Of a stretch of 64,000 nt of DNA, positions 7,255-16,354 are shown piece by piece. Numbering within the stretch: the first letter of the stretch is position 1; every line of letters begins with the position of its first letter. A program made the position numbers and the translations under genes. The stretch is from NCBI RefSeq assembly GCF_016741785.1, contig NZ_JAERRL010000001.1:1-64000 (forward strand), read 5' to 3'. The notes under the pieces are model-generated. The model saw nothing but the letters and a program-made list of their open reading frames with translations. It made no database searches and was not told where the DNA came from. The DNA comes from Streptomyces sp. 7-21. Its GTDB lineage: Bacteria; Actinomycetota; Actinomycetes; Streptomycetales; Streptomycetaceae.

Positions 7255-9467
7255 GTTCCGGCCCCCTCACGCCGGGCACCGCCCGGGGTTTCGCCGGGCA
7301 CGCCGCCGCCGTGGCCGAGGCCGGCCGCGGCCAGCTCGGCCCGTTCCTCCTTGGTGGGGATGAGCCCCGCGGGCGCGATGATCCGGGACTCCACGCGCGG
7401 GGCCTCCGCCAGCTGCACGGAACCGGGGTCACGCAGCGCCTTGAGGCAGATCCGCGCGGCGTCCACGAAGACGACGAGCACCAGCAGCGCCAGCACGGCG
7501 CTGAGGACCGCGTCCAGCGTCGCGTTGTTGACGATCGTCTGCATGTCGTCCATGTCCTGGGCGGGGCCGATCACCTCGCCGGCGTCGATGCCCTCCTGGT
7601 ACTGGTCGCGCTGCGCCAGGAAGCCGACGCGCGGGTCGCCGGAGAAGACCTTCTGCCAGCTCGCGGTGAGCGTCACGATCGCCACCCATGCCATCGGCAC
7701 GGCGGTCACCCACGCGTACTTGGCGCGCCCCGACTTCACCAGCAGCACGGTGCACACGGCGAGCGCCACCGCACCCAGCAGCTGGTTGGAGATGCCGAAC
7801 AGCGGATAGAGCGTGTTGATGCCGCCGAGCGGGTCGTTGACGCCGACCCAGAGCAGATAGCCCCACAGGCCCACGACCAGCCCGCTGGTCAGCAGGATGC
7901 CCGGCAGCCAGGTCGTGGACCGCAGCCGCGCCATGGAGCGGTGCGTGCTGGCCAGCGCGTCCTGGAGGATGAAGCGGCCCACCCGCGTCCCCGCGTCGAT
8001 CGCCGTCAGGATGAACAGCGCCTCGAACATGATGGCGAAGTGGTACCAGAAGCCCATCATGGCGTCGCCGCCGAGGAAGTCGGCCAGGATGCCGGCGAGG
8101 CCGAGCGCCAGCGTGGGCGCGCCGCCGGTCCGCGACAGCAGCGACTCCTCCTCGACGGCCTCGGCCGCCTGGGACAGCTGCTCGGGCGTGAGGGTGAATC
8201 CCCAGGAGGTGATGGTCTCCGAGGCCGACTGCAGGGTGTCACCGATGACCGCGGACGGGGCGTTCATCGCGAAGTAGACGCCCGGTTCCAGGATGCAGGC
8301 GGCGGTGATCGCCATCATCGCGACCGAGGACTCCATCAGCATCGCGCCGTAGCCGATGGTGCGGACCTGCGTCTCCTTCTGGATCATCTTCGGCGTGGTG
8401 CCGGAGGAGATGAGCGCGTGGAAGCCGGACAGCGCGCCGCACGCGATGGTGATGAAGACGAACGGGAAGAGCGATCCGGCGAACACCGGCCCGTCGCCGC
8501 GCGAGGCGAAGTCGGTGACGGCCTCCATCCGCAGGTCAGGCAGCACCACCAGGATGGCCAGGGCCAGCAGCCCGATGGTGCCGATCTTCATGAACGTCGA
8601 CAGGTAGTCGCGCGGCACGAGCAGCAGCCACACCGGCAGCACCGAGGCGGCGAAGCCGTAGACCACCAGCCAGATGACGAGCGTGTTCGGCGAGAGAGTG
8701 AAGGCGTCCGCCAGTGAGGAGTTGGCCACCCAGCGGCCCGCGACGATCGCGAGCAGCAGCAGCGCGGCGCCGATCACCGACACCTCCGCGACCCTGCCGG
8801 GCCGCAGGAAGCGCAGGTAGCCGCCCATGGCGAGCGCGATCGGGATCGTCATGCCGACCGAGAAGGTGCCCCAGGGCGACTCCGCCAGGGCATTCACCAC
8901 CACGAGCGCCAGCACCGCCAGCAGGATGATCATGATCACGAAGATCGCGACCACCGCCGCGAAGCCGCCGACGGGGCCGATCTCCTCGCGCGCGATCTGC
9001 CCGAGCGACTTGCCGTCCCGGCGGGTGGAGAAGAAGAGCACCACCATGTCCTGGACCGCCCCGGCGAAGATGACGCCCGCGATGATCCAGATGGTGCCCG
9101 GCAGGTAGCCCATCTGCGCGGCCAGCACCGGCCCGACCAGCGGCCCGGCGCCGGAGATGCCGGCGAAGTGGTGGCCGAGCAGCACGCGCCGGTCGGTCGG
9201 GTGGAAGTCGAGGCCGTCGTTGAGGCGTTCGGCCGGGGTGGCCCGGTTGTGGTCGGCCCGCAGCACTCTGGTGGCGATGAAGCGTGCGTAGAACCGGTAC
9301 CCGATCGCGTAGGAGCCGAGGGCGGCGGCCAGCATCCACGCCGCCGACACCTCCTCGCCGCGCGACAGCGCGAGCATCGCCCAGCCGCAGGCACCCACCA
9401 GAGCCACGGCCGTCCAGATGAGGAGGGAACGCAGTGACGCTCCCCGCAGCCGCTTTGCCGTTTCCAC
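7251..9467 (-). CDS. cstA: CstA-family carbon-starvation/pyruvate (peptide) transporter
   Basis: This is a large integral membrane protein of ~738 residues with more than a dozen hydrophobic helices. It carries the CstA motifs FHPTDRRVLLGHHFAGISGAGP near the N-terminus and GALSGFHALISSGTTPK in the middle. CstA homologues are proton-coupled importers of pyruvate or peptides used when preferred carbon is scarce. I chose GTG 9467 because AGGAG lies 5 nt upstream; an in-frame ATG at 9482 is the alternative. The gene is 61 bp downstream of dasR on the same strand, so some readthrough from the amino-sugar regulator is possible. ybdD follows with an overlap. Confidence 0.92.
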   Translation of the reverse strand: METAKRLRGASLRSLLIWTAVALVGACGWAMLALSRGEEVSAAWMLAAALGSYAIGYRFYARFIATRVLRADHNRATPAERLNDGLDFHPTDRRVLLGHHFAGISGAGPLVGPVLAAQMGYLPGTIWIIAGVIFAGAVQDMVVLFFSTRRDGKSLGQIAREEIGPVGGFAAVVAIFVIMIILLAVLALVVVNALAESPWGTFSVGMTIPIALAMGGYLRFLRPGRVAEVSVIGAALLLLAIVAGRWVANSSLADAFTLSPNTLVIWLVVYGFAASVLPVWLLLVPRDYLSTFMKIGTIGLLALAILVVLPDLRMEAVTDFASRGDGPVFAGSLFPFVFITIACGALSGFHALISSGTTPKMIQKETQVRTIGYGAMLMESSVAMMAITAACILEPGVYFAMNAPSAVIGDTLQSASETITSWGFTLTPEQLSQAAEAVEEESLLSRTGGAPTLALGLAGILADFLGGDAMMGFWYHFAIMFEALFILTAIDAGTRVGRFILQDALASTHRSMARLRSTTWLPGILLTSGLVVGLWGYLLWVGVNDPLGGINTLYPLFGISNQLLGAVALAVCTVLLVKSGRAKYAWVTAVPMAWVAIVTLTASWQKVFSGDPRVGFLAQRDQYQEGIDAGEVIGPAQDMDDMQTIVNNATLDAVLSAVLALLVLVVFVDAARICLKALRDPGSVQLAEAPRVESRIIAPAGLIPTKEERAELAAAGLGHGGGVPGETPGGARREGAGT

Positions 9468-9528
9468 GCCAACTCCTGTCATTGTCGACCGTTCGCGCGC
9501 CGAATTTAGGCCATGAACGAAAGAATGA

Positions 9529-10323
9529 CTACGGGGTCTGTGCGGGCGGGCGCTCCAGAGTGGCGACGAACTTGTACCGGTCGCCCCGGTAGACCGAGCG
9601 CACCCATTCCACCGGCTCGCCGTCCGCGTCACGGGAGTGCCGGGAGAGCATCAGCATCGGCAGGCCCACGTCGGTCCCGAGCAGCCCGGCCTCGCGCGGC
9701 GTCGCCAGGGAGGTCTCGATGGTCTCCTCGGCCCGTGCCAGGTGCACGCCGTACACCTCGGCGAGCGCCTCGTACAGCGACGTGTAGCGGACGAGGCTGC
9801 GCCGCAGGGCGGGGAAGCGGGCCTGCGAGAGATGGGTGGTCTCGATCGCCATCGGCTCGCCGCTGGCCAGGCGCAGCCGCTCGATCCGCAGCACGCGGCC
9901 GCCCTCGGGCAGGTCGAGCAGCTCGGCGAGGCGTTCGTCGGCGGTGATGTAGCCGATGTCGAGCAGCTGCGAGGTGGGCTCCAGGCCCTGGGCACGCATG
10001 TCCTCGGTGTACGAGGTCAGCTGGAGCGCCTGTGACACCTTGGGCTTGGCGACGAAGGTGCCCTTGCCCTGGATGCGCTCCAGCCGCCCCTCGACGACCA
10101 GTTCCTGCAGCGCCTGGCGCACGGTGGTGCGGGAGGTGTCGAACTCGGCGGCGAGCGACCGCTCGGGCGGCACGGGTGAACCGGGCGGCAGCGCCTCGGT
10201 CATCTCCTTCAGGTGCCGCTTGAGGCGGTAGTACTTCGGGACCCGTGCCGTCCGGCCCCGGTCGGCCGTGCTGTCGGTCGCAGGGCCCGTCACGCCCGCG
10301 GTCGAGCCCCCGTCCCTCGCCAT
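9529..10323 (-). CDS. dasR: GntR/HutC-family regulator DasR
   Basis: The product has ~264 residues. An N-terminal winged helix-turn-helix ([21 protein letters not shown]) is followed by a UTRA effector domain ([16 protein letters not shown], then [18 protein letters not shown]). In Streptomyces, DasR represses chitin and N-acetylglucosamine genes and is released by glucosamine-6-phosphate. It also links nutrient state to antibiotics and sporulation. Assignment rests on the domain architecture, its divergent position next to dasABC and two dre operators in the gap. The ATG at 10323 follows GGGGAAGGG; codons further upstream are open but unlikely to be translated. Confidence 0.93.
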   Translation of the reverse strand: MARDGGSTAGVTGPATDSTADRGRTARVPKYYRLKRHLKEMTEALPPGSPVPPERSLAAEFDTSRTTVRQALQELVVEGRLERIQGKGTFVAKPKVSQALQLTSYTEDMRAQGLEPTSQLLDIGYITADERLAELLDLPEGGRVLRIERLRLASGEPMAIETTHLSQARFPALRRSLVRYTSLYEALAEVYGVHLARAEETIETSLATPREAGLLGTDVGLPMLMLSRHSRDADGEPVEWVRSVYRGDRYKFVATLERPPAQTP

Positions 10324-10483
10324 GGCATGCCCTTCCCCGATGTCTCGCCGTTGCCGTCCCGTGGCGCGGCTCTTCGCATCTCGTGCCTCACATCGTGACA
10401 CGCGGCGCAGCGACGGGCGCCCCGCAAAGGGTGACGGTCCGGTAACGGCGCGCGGGGCTGCCGCGTGGAGCGTTGACACCCGA

Positions 10484-10499
10484 TGTGGTCTAGTCCAGT
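10484..10499. promoter_or_regulatory. dre operator 1 (DasR site)
   Basis: TGTGGTCTAGTCCAGT matches the known dre consensus ACTGGTCTAGACCACT except at a few positions. A consensus TTGACA hexamer at 10473-10478 immediately precedes it on the plus strand and may be the dasA -35 element. Confidence 0.85.
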
Positions 10500-10509
10500 C
10501 TTCGGATTA

Positions 10510-10525
10510 TCTGGTCTATACCAGT
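10510..10525. promoter_or_regulatory. dre operator 2 (DasR site)
   Basis: TCTGGTCTATACCAGT is nearly palindromic and close to the dre consensus. It begins 26 bp after the first site, placing both on about the same DNA face, 44-60 bp before the dasA start. Twin sites imply cooperative control of dasA. Confidence 0.88.
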
Positions 10526-10568
10526 CGTGGCCCCGTTCCGTCCCCGCATGCCCCGACGAGGAGGCCAT

Positions 10569-11849
10569 GTGAAGCGCAGGCTCGCCGCCCTGGCCGTGCT
10601 CGTCACGGCAGCCCTCCTTCCCGCCTCCCTCACCGGCTGCGGCGCCGCCTCCGGCGGCGGGCTGACCGTCTGGCTGATGGACGGCTCCGCGCCCGAGTCC
10701 TGGGTGACCGCGCTGAACGAAGCGTTCGAGCGCCGCCACGGCGTCGAGGTCACCGTCGAGATCCAGCAGTGGGACGGCATCCAGAACCGCCTCACCACCG
10801 CCCTGTCTGAGAACGACACGGTCGACGTGCTGGAGATCGGCAACACGCAGACCGCTGGCTTCGCGGCGGCGGGCGGCCTGGCCGGCCTGGACGGGGACGA
10901 GTGGTTCGCCCGGCAGCCGTGGAACGACGTGATGCTCTCCTCCGCCCGCCTCGGGGGCACCCAGTACGCCGCCCCCTGGTACGGCGCCAGCCGCGTCGTC
11001 GTCTACGACAAGAGCGTGTGGCAGGAGGCGGGCGCACAGGTGCCGCGCACCCGGAGCGAGTGGCTGCGCGCCCTGGAGCAGGTGCGCGACAACACCGATG
11101 CCGAGCCCCTCTACCTGCCCGGGCAGAGCTACTACGTGCTCGGCGGCTTCCTCGCGGACGAGGGCGGCCAGTTCGCCGCCCAGGCCCCGGGCGGCGGCGG
11201 GGAGAACGGCACCCCGGCCTGGCGCGGCGCGCTCGCCACCCCCGAGGGCGAGGCCGCCATGGACTTCTACCGTGAGCTCCAGTCGTTCTCCCGCGCCCCG
11301 GCCGACGCGGACGAGGCGTCACCGCAGCAGTCGACCGAGGTCATCCCCAACCGCGAGATCGCTTCGTGGATCGGGCTCGGCTGGGAGGTGCGCGCCGCGG
11401 CCGAGGCCCTGCGCGAGCGCGGCCGGGAGGCCGACTTCGGTTTCTTCCCGATCCCGGGCCCGACGGCCGACAAGCCCGGACACGTCTTCCTCGGCGGCTC
11501 CAACCTGGCCGTCTCCGCCCGCGCCGGCGAGCCGGAACTGGCGCGGGAGTGGATCCGGATGGCCACCTCCCGGGAGTGGGCGCGGCGGTTCGCCGACGAA
11601 AGCGGCGGGGGAGTGGTGCCGGGCCGCGACGACGCCCTGACCGAGCCCGAGCCAGGCAGCTTCGACGCCGCCATGGCCCGCGCCGCCGAATCCGGCTACC
11701 TGCCGCCGCTGACCATGGGCTGGGCCAACGTCGAGACCGAGCCCAACCCGGTCAAGGAGCTGATGACGCGGGCGCTGGGCGGCGAGAACTACGCCAACGC
11801 CGCCGCCGAGGCGGACGCCGAGATCACGACCCGGATCAACCGGGAGTAG
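10569..11849 (+). CDS. dasA: Sugar ABC transporter substrate-binding lipoprotein DasA
   Basis: The ~426-residue solute-binding protein has a lipoprotein signal ending in the lipobox LTGC. It belongs to the extracellular solute-binding family 1 (long two-lobed fold; LTVWLMDGS start, WRGALATPEGEAAMDFY, MATSREW). DasA in streptomycetes captures chitobiose and N-acetylglucosamine oligomers at the membrane surface. The GTG at 10569 is preceded by GAGGAGG; codons before it are in the leader. It is first in the dasABC operon, 3 bp from dasB, and under two dre sites. Confidence 0.93.
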   Translation: MKRRLAALAVLVTAALLPASLTGCGAASGGGLTVWLMDGSAPESWVTALNEAFERRHGVEVTVEIQQWDGIQNRLTTALSENDTVDVLEIGNTQTAGFAAAGGLAGLDGDEWFARQPWNDVMLSSARLGGTQYAAPWYGASRVVVYDKSVWQEAGAQVPRTRSEWLRALEQVRDNTDAEPLYLPGQSYYVLGGFLADEGGQFAAQAPGGGGENGTPAWRGALATPEGEAAMDFYRELQSFSRAPADADEASPQQSTEVIPNREIASWIGLGWEVRAAAEALRERGREADFGFFPIPGPTADKPGHVFLGGSNLAVSARAGEPELAREWIRMATSREWARRFADESGGGVVPGRDDALTEPEPGSFDAAMARAAESGYLPPLTMGWANVETEPNPVKELMTRALGGENYANAAAEADAEITTRINRE

Positions 11850-11852
11850 GCC

Positions 11853-12833
11853 GTGGCTGTCGAGACCGGAAGCATCGGCGAACGGCCGGGCGGGGCCCGG
11901 CCCCGCCCGGCGGGCGCCGCGGCCCGGCTGCCGCGGCTGCGGCCGCCGGACGGCTGGCTGCCCTACCTGCTGCTGGCGCCGGCCGTGGCGGGGCTGCTCG
12001 GCGTGCTGGGGTATGCGCTGGTGCGCACCGTGGTGATGTCGTTCCAGGACTTCGGCCGGCGAGAACTGATCACCCGCACCACGCAGTGGACGGGGCTGTC
12101 GAACTACCGTCAGGTCCTGGGGGATGAGCGCTTCTGGGCCGCCACCGGACGCACCTTCGGCCTGGTCGCGGCGGGCGTGGTGGCGATCATGGTCCTCGGC
12201 ACGCTGACGGGGCTGCTGCTCGCCCGGCTCGGCACGGTGATGCGGCTGGTGCTGTCCGCGAGCCTGGTCGCGGCCTGGGCCATGCCGGTCATCGCGACGA
12301 CGACCGTGTTCCGCTGGCTGTTCGACACGCAGTTCGGCGTGGCCAACTGGGTCATGCGCACCCTCGGCTTCTCCGGTTACGAGCAGCACAACTGGTTCGC
12401 CTCCGGCACCTCCACCCTGGCCATCGCCGCGCTGCTCATCGTCTGGGGCTCCGTGCCCTTCGTGGCGCTGACGTTCTACGCCGGGCTCACCACGGTCAGC
12501 GCCGAGATCATCCAGGCCGCGCGGATGGACGGCGCCTCCGCCTGGCGGATCTTCTGGTCCGTGCTCGTGCCCATCCTGCGGCCCTTCTTCCTGCTGACGA
12601 CCTTTCTGGAGACCATCTGGGTCTTCAAGGCGTTCGCGCAGATCTACGCACTCAACGGCGGCGGGCCGAACCGCGGCTCCGAGACGCTGCCGGTCATGTC
12701 GTACATCGAGGGCATGGGGCAGAACCAGTACGGCGCCGCCGGCGCCATCTCCGTGCTCACGCTGGTGATCCTGCTGGCCGTCACCGCCTGCTACTTCCGC
12801 ATGGTCGTGGCGGCGGAGAAGGAGGAAGCGTGA
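11853..12833 (+). CDS. dasB: Sugar ABC transporter permease DasB
   Basis: The 326-residue inner-membrane permease has six predicted transmembrane helices. The MalF-type EAA loop (QAARMDGASAWRIFWSVLVP) couples it to the cytoplasmic ATPase. A Pro/Arg-rich cytoplasmic N-terminus of ~35 residues precedes the first helix. It works with DasC to import chitobiose. The GTG start is 3 bp after the dasA stop. No ATPase gene is present; in Streptomyces the shared ATPase MsiK is encoded elsewhere. Confidence 0.93.
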   Translation: MAVETGSIGERPGGARPRPAGAAARLPRLRPPDGWLPYLLLAPAVAGLLGVLGYALVRTVVMSFQDFGRRELITRTTQWTGLSNYRQVLGDERFWAATGRTFGLVAAGVVAIMVLGTLTGLLLARLGTVMRLVLSASLVAAWAMPVIATTTVFRWLFDTQFGVANWVMRTLGFSGYEQHNWFASGTSTLAIAALLIVWGSVPFVALTFYAGLTTVSAEIIQAARMDGASAWRIFWSVLVPILRPFFLLTTFLETIWVFKAFAQIYALNGGGPNRGSETLPVMSYIEGMGQNQYGAAGAISVLTLVILLAVTACYFRMVVAAEKEEA

Positions 12834-13648
12834 AAGCCCGCGGCGCGGCGCTGACCGTGACGGCCCTGGCGCTGTCGGCGCTCTTCCTCTTCCCCGTGTA
12901 CTGGATGCTCGCCACCTCCTTCAAACCGGACTCGCAGGTCCTCACGCCCGAGCCGGTGTTCTTCTTCTGGCCCACCACCGAGCACTACGCCACCGCCACC
13001 GGCGTCGACCTGTTCTGGCGGTACGCCGGCAACAGCCTGCTCGTCACCACCGGGGCCGTGCTGGTGGCGCTCGCCGTCGCGCTGGCCGCCGCGTTCGCCC
13101 TCGCCCGGATGCGGTTCCGCGGGCGGCGCGCCATGGTGCTGGCCGTGATGGCCGCGCAGATGGCGCCCTGGGAGATCCTCATCATCGCGACCTACCTGAA
13201 CGCCCGTGACCTCAACGCCCTCAACAGCCTCACCACGCTCTCCCTCGTCTACGCCGTCATGGCGCTGCCCTTCACCATCTGGACTCTGCGTGGTTTCATC
13301 GCGGCGGTGCCCATGGAACTGGAGGAGTCGGCGATGATCGACGGCTGCGGGCGCGCCCAGGCTTTCCTCAGGGTGATCTTCCCGCTGCTGGCTCCGGGGC
13401 TGATGGCCACCTCCCTGTTCGGCTTCATCATGGCGTGGAACGAGTACGCCATGGTGCTCGTGCTCAACAAGGCACCCGACGCGGCCACCCTGCCGCTGTG
13501 GCTGAACCGCTTCCAGACCAACTTCGGCAACGACTGGGGCGCCACCATGGCGGCCAGCTCGCTGTTCACCGTCCCCGTTCTCCTCGTCTTCCTGCTTCTC
13601 CAGCGCCGGGTCGCCAGCGGGTTCACCGCGGGCGCCGTGAAGGGATAG
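12830..13648 (+). CDS. dasC: Sugar ABC transporter permease DasC
   Basis: The 272-residue MalG-type permease has a signal-like first helix, six transmembrane segments and the EAA motif EESAMIDGCGRAQAFLRVIFP. It pairs with DasB in the amino-sugar importer. The GTG start overlaps the dasB stop (GTGA), so expression is coupled. Confidence 0.93.
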   Translation: MKARGAALTVTALALSALFLFPVYWMLATSFKPDSQVLTPEPVFFFWPTTEHYATATGVDLFWRYAGNSLLVTTGAVLVALAVALAAAFALARMRFRGRRAMVLAVMAAQMAPWEILIIATYLNARDLNALNSLTTLSLVYAVMALPFTIWTLRGFIAAVPMELEESAMIDGCGRAQAFLRVIFPLLAPGLMATSLFGFIMAWNEYAMVLVLNKAPDAATLPLWLNRFQTNFGNDWGATMAASSLFTVPVLLVFLLLQRRVASGFTAGAVKG

Positions 13649-13683
13649 ACAACCGACAGTGAAGGGACAGCAAAGGGGTGGCT

Positions 13684-15198
13684 ATGACCTCCGTGGAACG
13701 TGACGCCCTCGCCGTGCTCCAGCCGCCCTTCGCGGGCCCCACGGCCCCCAGCTGGCTGCTGCGGCTGCTTGAGGAGGGCCTGACCGGCGTCGGACTGTTC
13801 GGCTCGAACATCGAATCGCCCGAGCAGCTCGCCGCGCTCACCGCTGCTCTGCGCGAGGCGCGGCCGGAGGTGCTCATCGCCACCGACGAGGAGGGCGGCG
13901 ACGTCACCCGCCTCGACGCGCAGACCGGCTCGGCCTACCCGGGCAACCACGCCCTCGGCGCCGTCGACGACCCGGACCTCACCCGCGCCGTCGCGGCCGC
14001 GATAGGCAGCCGGCTCGCCGCCTGCGGTGTCAACGTCGACTGGGCCCCCTGCGCCGACGTCAACAGCGACCCGCGCAACCCGGTCATCGGCGTCCGCTCC
14101 TTCGGCGACGACCCCGCCCTGGTGGCCCGGCACACCGCCGCCTACGTCGAAGGGCTCCAGTCCGCGGGCGTCGCCGCGTGCGTCAAGCACTTTCCCGGCC
14201 ACGGCGACACCCACGTCGACTCCCACCTCGCCCTGCCGCGCGTGGACGTCACCCTCGACCAGCTCCGCCGGCGCGACCTCGTCCCCTTCGAAGCGGCCAT
14301 CGCGGCGGGCACCCGCTGCGTGATGAGCGCCCACATCCTGCTCCCCGCGCTCGACCCCGCGCACCCGGCCACCCTCAGCCCGGCCGCGCTGGCCGGCCTG
14401 CTGCGCGCCCCCGCCGAGCAGGGCGGCCTCGGCTTCGACGGGCTGATCTACACGGACGCCATCGAGATGAAGGCCATCTCTGACACCCACGGCCTCGCCG
14501 GAGGCTGCGTCCTGGCCATCGCCGCGGGCGCCGACGCGCTGTGCGTCGGCGGCGAGCCGTGCGACGAGGAGCAGGTGCTGTACCTGCGCGACGCCCTGGT
14601 CGCAGCCGTCCGGGAGGGCCGGCTGAGCGAGGAGCGGCTCCACGACGCCGCCGAGCGCGTCCGCGCGCTGGGGGCCTGGGCCGCCGCGGCCCGGGCCACC
14701 GCCTCCCGTCCGCAGCCGCCCACGGACATTGGCCTGCAAGCCGCCCGCCGCGCCCTGCGCGTCATCCCCGGCACCGCGCCGTTCCGCCCCCTGACCACGC
14801 CGCCCTACGTCGCCGCGCTCACCCCGGGCGTCACCATGGCCGTCGGGCGGCGCACCCCGTGGGGGCTGGAGCCGGCGCTCAACCAGCTGCTCCCCGGCAC
14901 CCGGGGCGGCTGCTACGGCCCTCACGACGTGGATGCCCCGGGCGGCGGCGCCGGGGCGACTGCCGCGCGGATCCTCGCGGACGCGGGGGAGCGCCCGGTT
15001 GTCGCCGTCGTCCGCGACGCGCACCGGCACCCGTGGATGCAGCGCATCCTGGCCGCGCTGCTTCAGGCGAGGCCGGCCACCGCCGTCGTGGAGATGGGTG
15101 TGCCGCACGGGAAGCCGGCCGGCGCACCGTACCTGGCCACCCACGGCGCCGCCCGCGTGTGCGGGCAGGCCGCCGCCGAGGCGCTCACCGGCCGGTGA
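13684..15198 (+). CDS. dasD: GH3 beta-N-acetylglucosaminidase DasD
   Basis: The product has ~504 residues. A NagZ-like glycoside hydrolase family 3 barrel carries KHFPGHGDTHVDSH (about residues 160-180), the loop with the catalytic His/Asp pair, and IYTDAIEMKAI, whose Asp is the expected nucleophile. A C-terminal accessory domain follows. It lacks a signal peptide, so it should split imported chitobiose or wall-derived disaccharides into GlcNAc in the cytoplasm. ATG 13684 has AAGGGG about 7 nt upstream; the GTG at 13678 is too close to it. It follows dasC by ~35 bp in the same operon. Confidence 0.9.
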   Translation: MTSVERDALAVLQPPFAGPTAPSWLLRLLEEGLTGVGLFGSNIESPEQLAALTAALREARPEVLIATDEEGGDVTRLDAQTGSAYPGNHALGAVDDPDLTRAVAAAIGSRLAACGVNVDWAPCADVNSDPRNPVIGVRSFGDDPALVARHTAAYVEGLQSAGVAACVKHFPGHGDTHVDSHLALPRVDVTLDQLRRRDLVPFEAAIAAGTRCVMSAHILLPALDPAHPATLSPAALAGLLRAPAEQGGLGFDGLIYTDAIEMKAISDTHGLAGGCVLAIAAGADALCVGGEPCDEEQVLYLRDALVAAVREGRLSEERLHDAAERVRALGAWAAAARATASRPQPPTDIGLQAARRALRVIPGTAPFRPLTTPPYVAALTPGVTMAVGRRTPWGLEPALNQLLPGTRGGCYGPHDVDAPGGGAGATAARILADAGERPVVAVVRDAHRHPWMQRILAALLQARPATAVVEMGVPHGKPAGAPYLATHGAARVCGQAAAEALTGR

Positions 15199-15274
15199 GC
15201 GCCGCCCAGCGTGCGGTCACCACGGCCGACCACGCGCGGCGCACAGCGCACGCGAACCGACTCACGGAGGGGCG

Positions 15275-16333
15275 ATGACGGAGACGACGACCGAGCCGGG
15301 CCACCTGATGGCGGGGGAGATGGCGCAGCAGCCCGAGGTGCTGCGGCGGCTGCTGCACGAGGGCGCGCCCCGCATCGCGCGTACCGCTGCGCACATCGCG
15401 GCCCGCGGCCCGCGATTCGTGCTCCTCACCGCCCGCGGCACCTCGGACAACGCCGCGCTGTACGGCAAGTACCTGCTGGAAATCCTGCTGGGACGGCCCT
15501 GCGGCCTCACCTCGATGTCCGTGACCACGGCCTACCAGGCCCGGCAGGACCTCACCGACTGCCTTGTCATCGCCGTCAGCCAGTCCGGCGGGTCGCCTGA
15601 TCTGGTCGCCTCGACCACGGCGGCCCGCCGGGCCGGGGCGGTCACCCTGGCCGTGACCAACAACCCGGACTCGCCGCTGGCACAGGCGAGCGAGTACCAC
15701 ATCGACATCCTCGCGGGCCCGGAGCGGGCGCTGCCCGCCACCAAGACCTACACCGCCGAACTGCTGGCCCTGTACCTGCTCGCTGAGAGCCTGCGCGGGC
15801 GCGACGGGGGCACCGCCGCCGCCCCGCTGCCCGGCCTGGCCGAGCAGGTCCTGGCCCGCCACGACGAGGTGCGGCAGCTCGCGGGCCGCTACCGCTTCGC
15901 CGAGCGGATGGTCCTCACCTCGCGCGGCTTCGGCTACCCGACCGCCAAGGAGGCGGCGCTGAAGCTGATGGAGACCAGCTACATCCCGGCCCTGTCGTAC
16001 TCCGGCGCCGACCTGCTGCACGGGCCGCTGGCGATGGTGGACAACGTCTCCCCGGTGATCGCGATCGTGACCGGCGGCAAGGGCGGCCAGGCACTGCAAC
16101 CGGTGCTCGACCGGCTCAAGGAACGGGGCGCCGACCTGGTCGTCGTCGGCCCCCGGGCGGCCGTGTCCGCCGCCTCGGCGGGCTTCGTCCTGCCCACCGA
16201 AAGCCTGCCCGAGGAGCTCCAGCCCGTGCTGGAGATACTGCCGCTCCAGCGCCTGGCCTACGAGATCACCCTCGCCCGGGGCCAGGACCCGGACGCGCCC
16301 CGTGCCCTGGCCAAGGTCACCCGGACCAGCTGA
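15275..16333 (+). CDS. Tandem SIS-domain sugar-phosphate enzyme, probable NagB-II-like deaminase
   Basis: The 352-residue cytoplasmic protein has two sugar-isomerase (SIS) domains. The first carries ARGTSDNAALYGKY and SQSGGSPD, the second SRGFGYPTAKEAALKLME. This is the isomerase half of glucosamine-6-phosphate synthase without the glutaminase domain. It fits the AgaS/NagB-II group, some members of which deaminate glucosamine-6-phosphate to fructose-6-phosphate. It follows dasD under a GGAGG ribosome site and occupies the slot where S. coelicolor has nagB, as I recall. It would therefore complete GlcNAc use and control the DasR effector pool. The precise reaction is inferred. Confidence 0.85.
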   Translation: MTETTTEPGHLMAGEMAQQPEVLRRLLHEGAPRIARTAAHIAARGPRFVLLTARGTSDNAALYGKYLLEILLGRPCGLTSMSVTTAYQARQDLTDCLVIAVSQSGGSPDLVASTTAARRAGAVTLAVTNNPDSPLAQASEYHIDILAGPERALPATKTYTAELLALYLLAESLRGRDGGTAAAPLPGLAEQVLARHDEVRQLAGRYRFAERMVLTSRGFGYPTAKEAALKLMETSYIPALSYSGADLLHGPLAMVDNVSPVIAIVTGGKGGQALQPVLDRLKERGADLVVVGPRAAVSAASAGFVLPTESLPEELQPVLEILPLQRLAYEITLARGQDPDAPRALAKVTRTS

Positions 16334-16354
16334 GTGCCCGGCCGCCCCGCCGGC

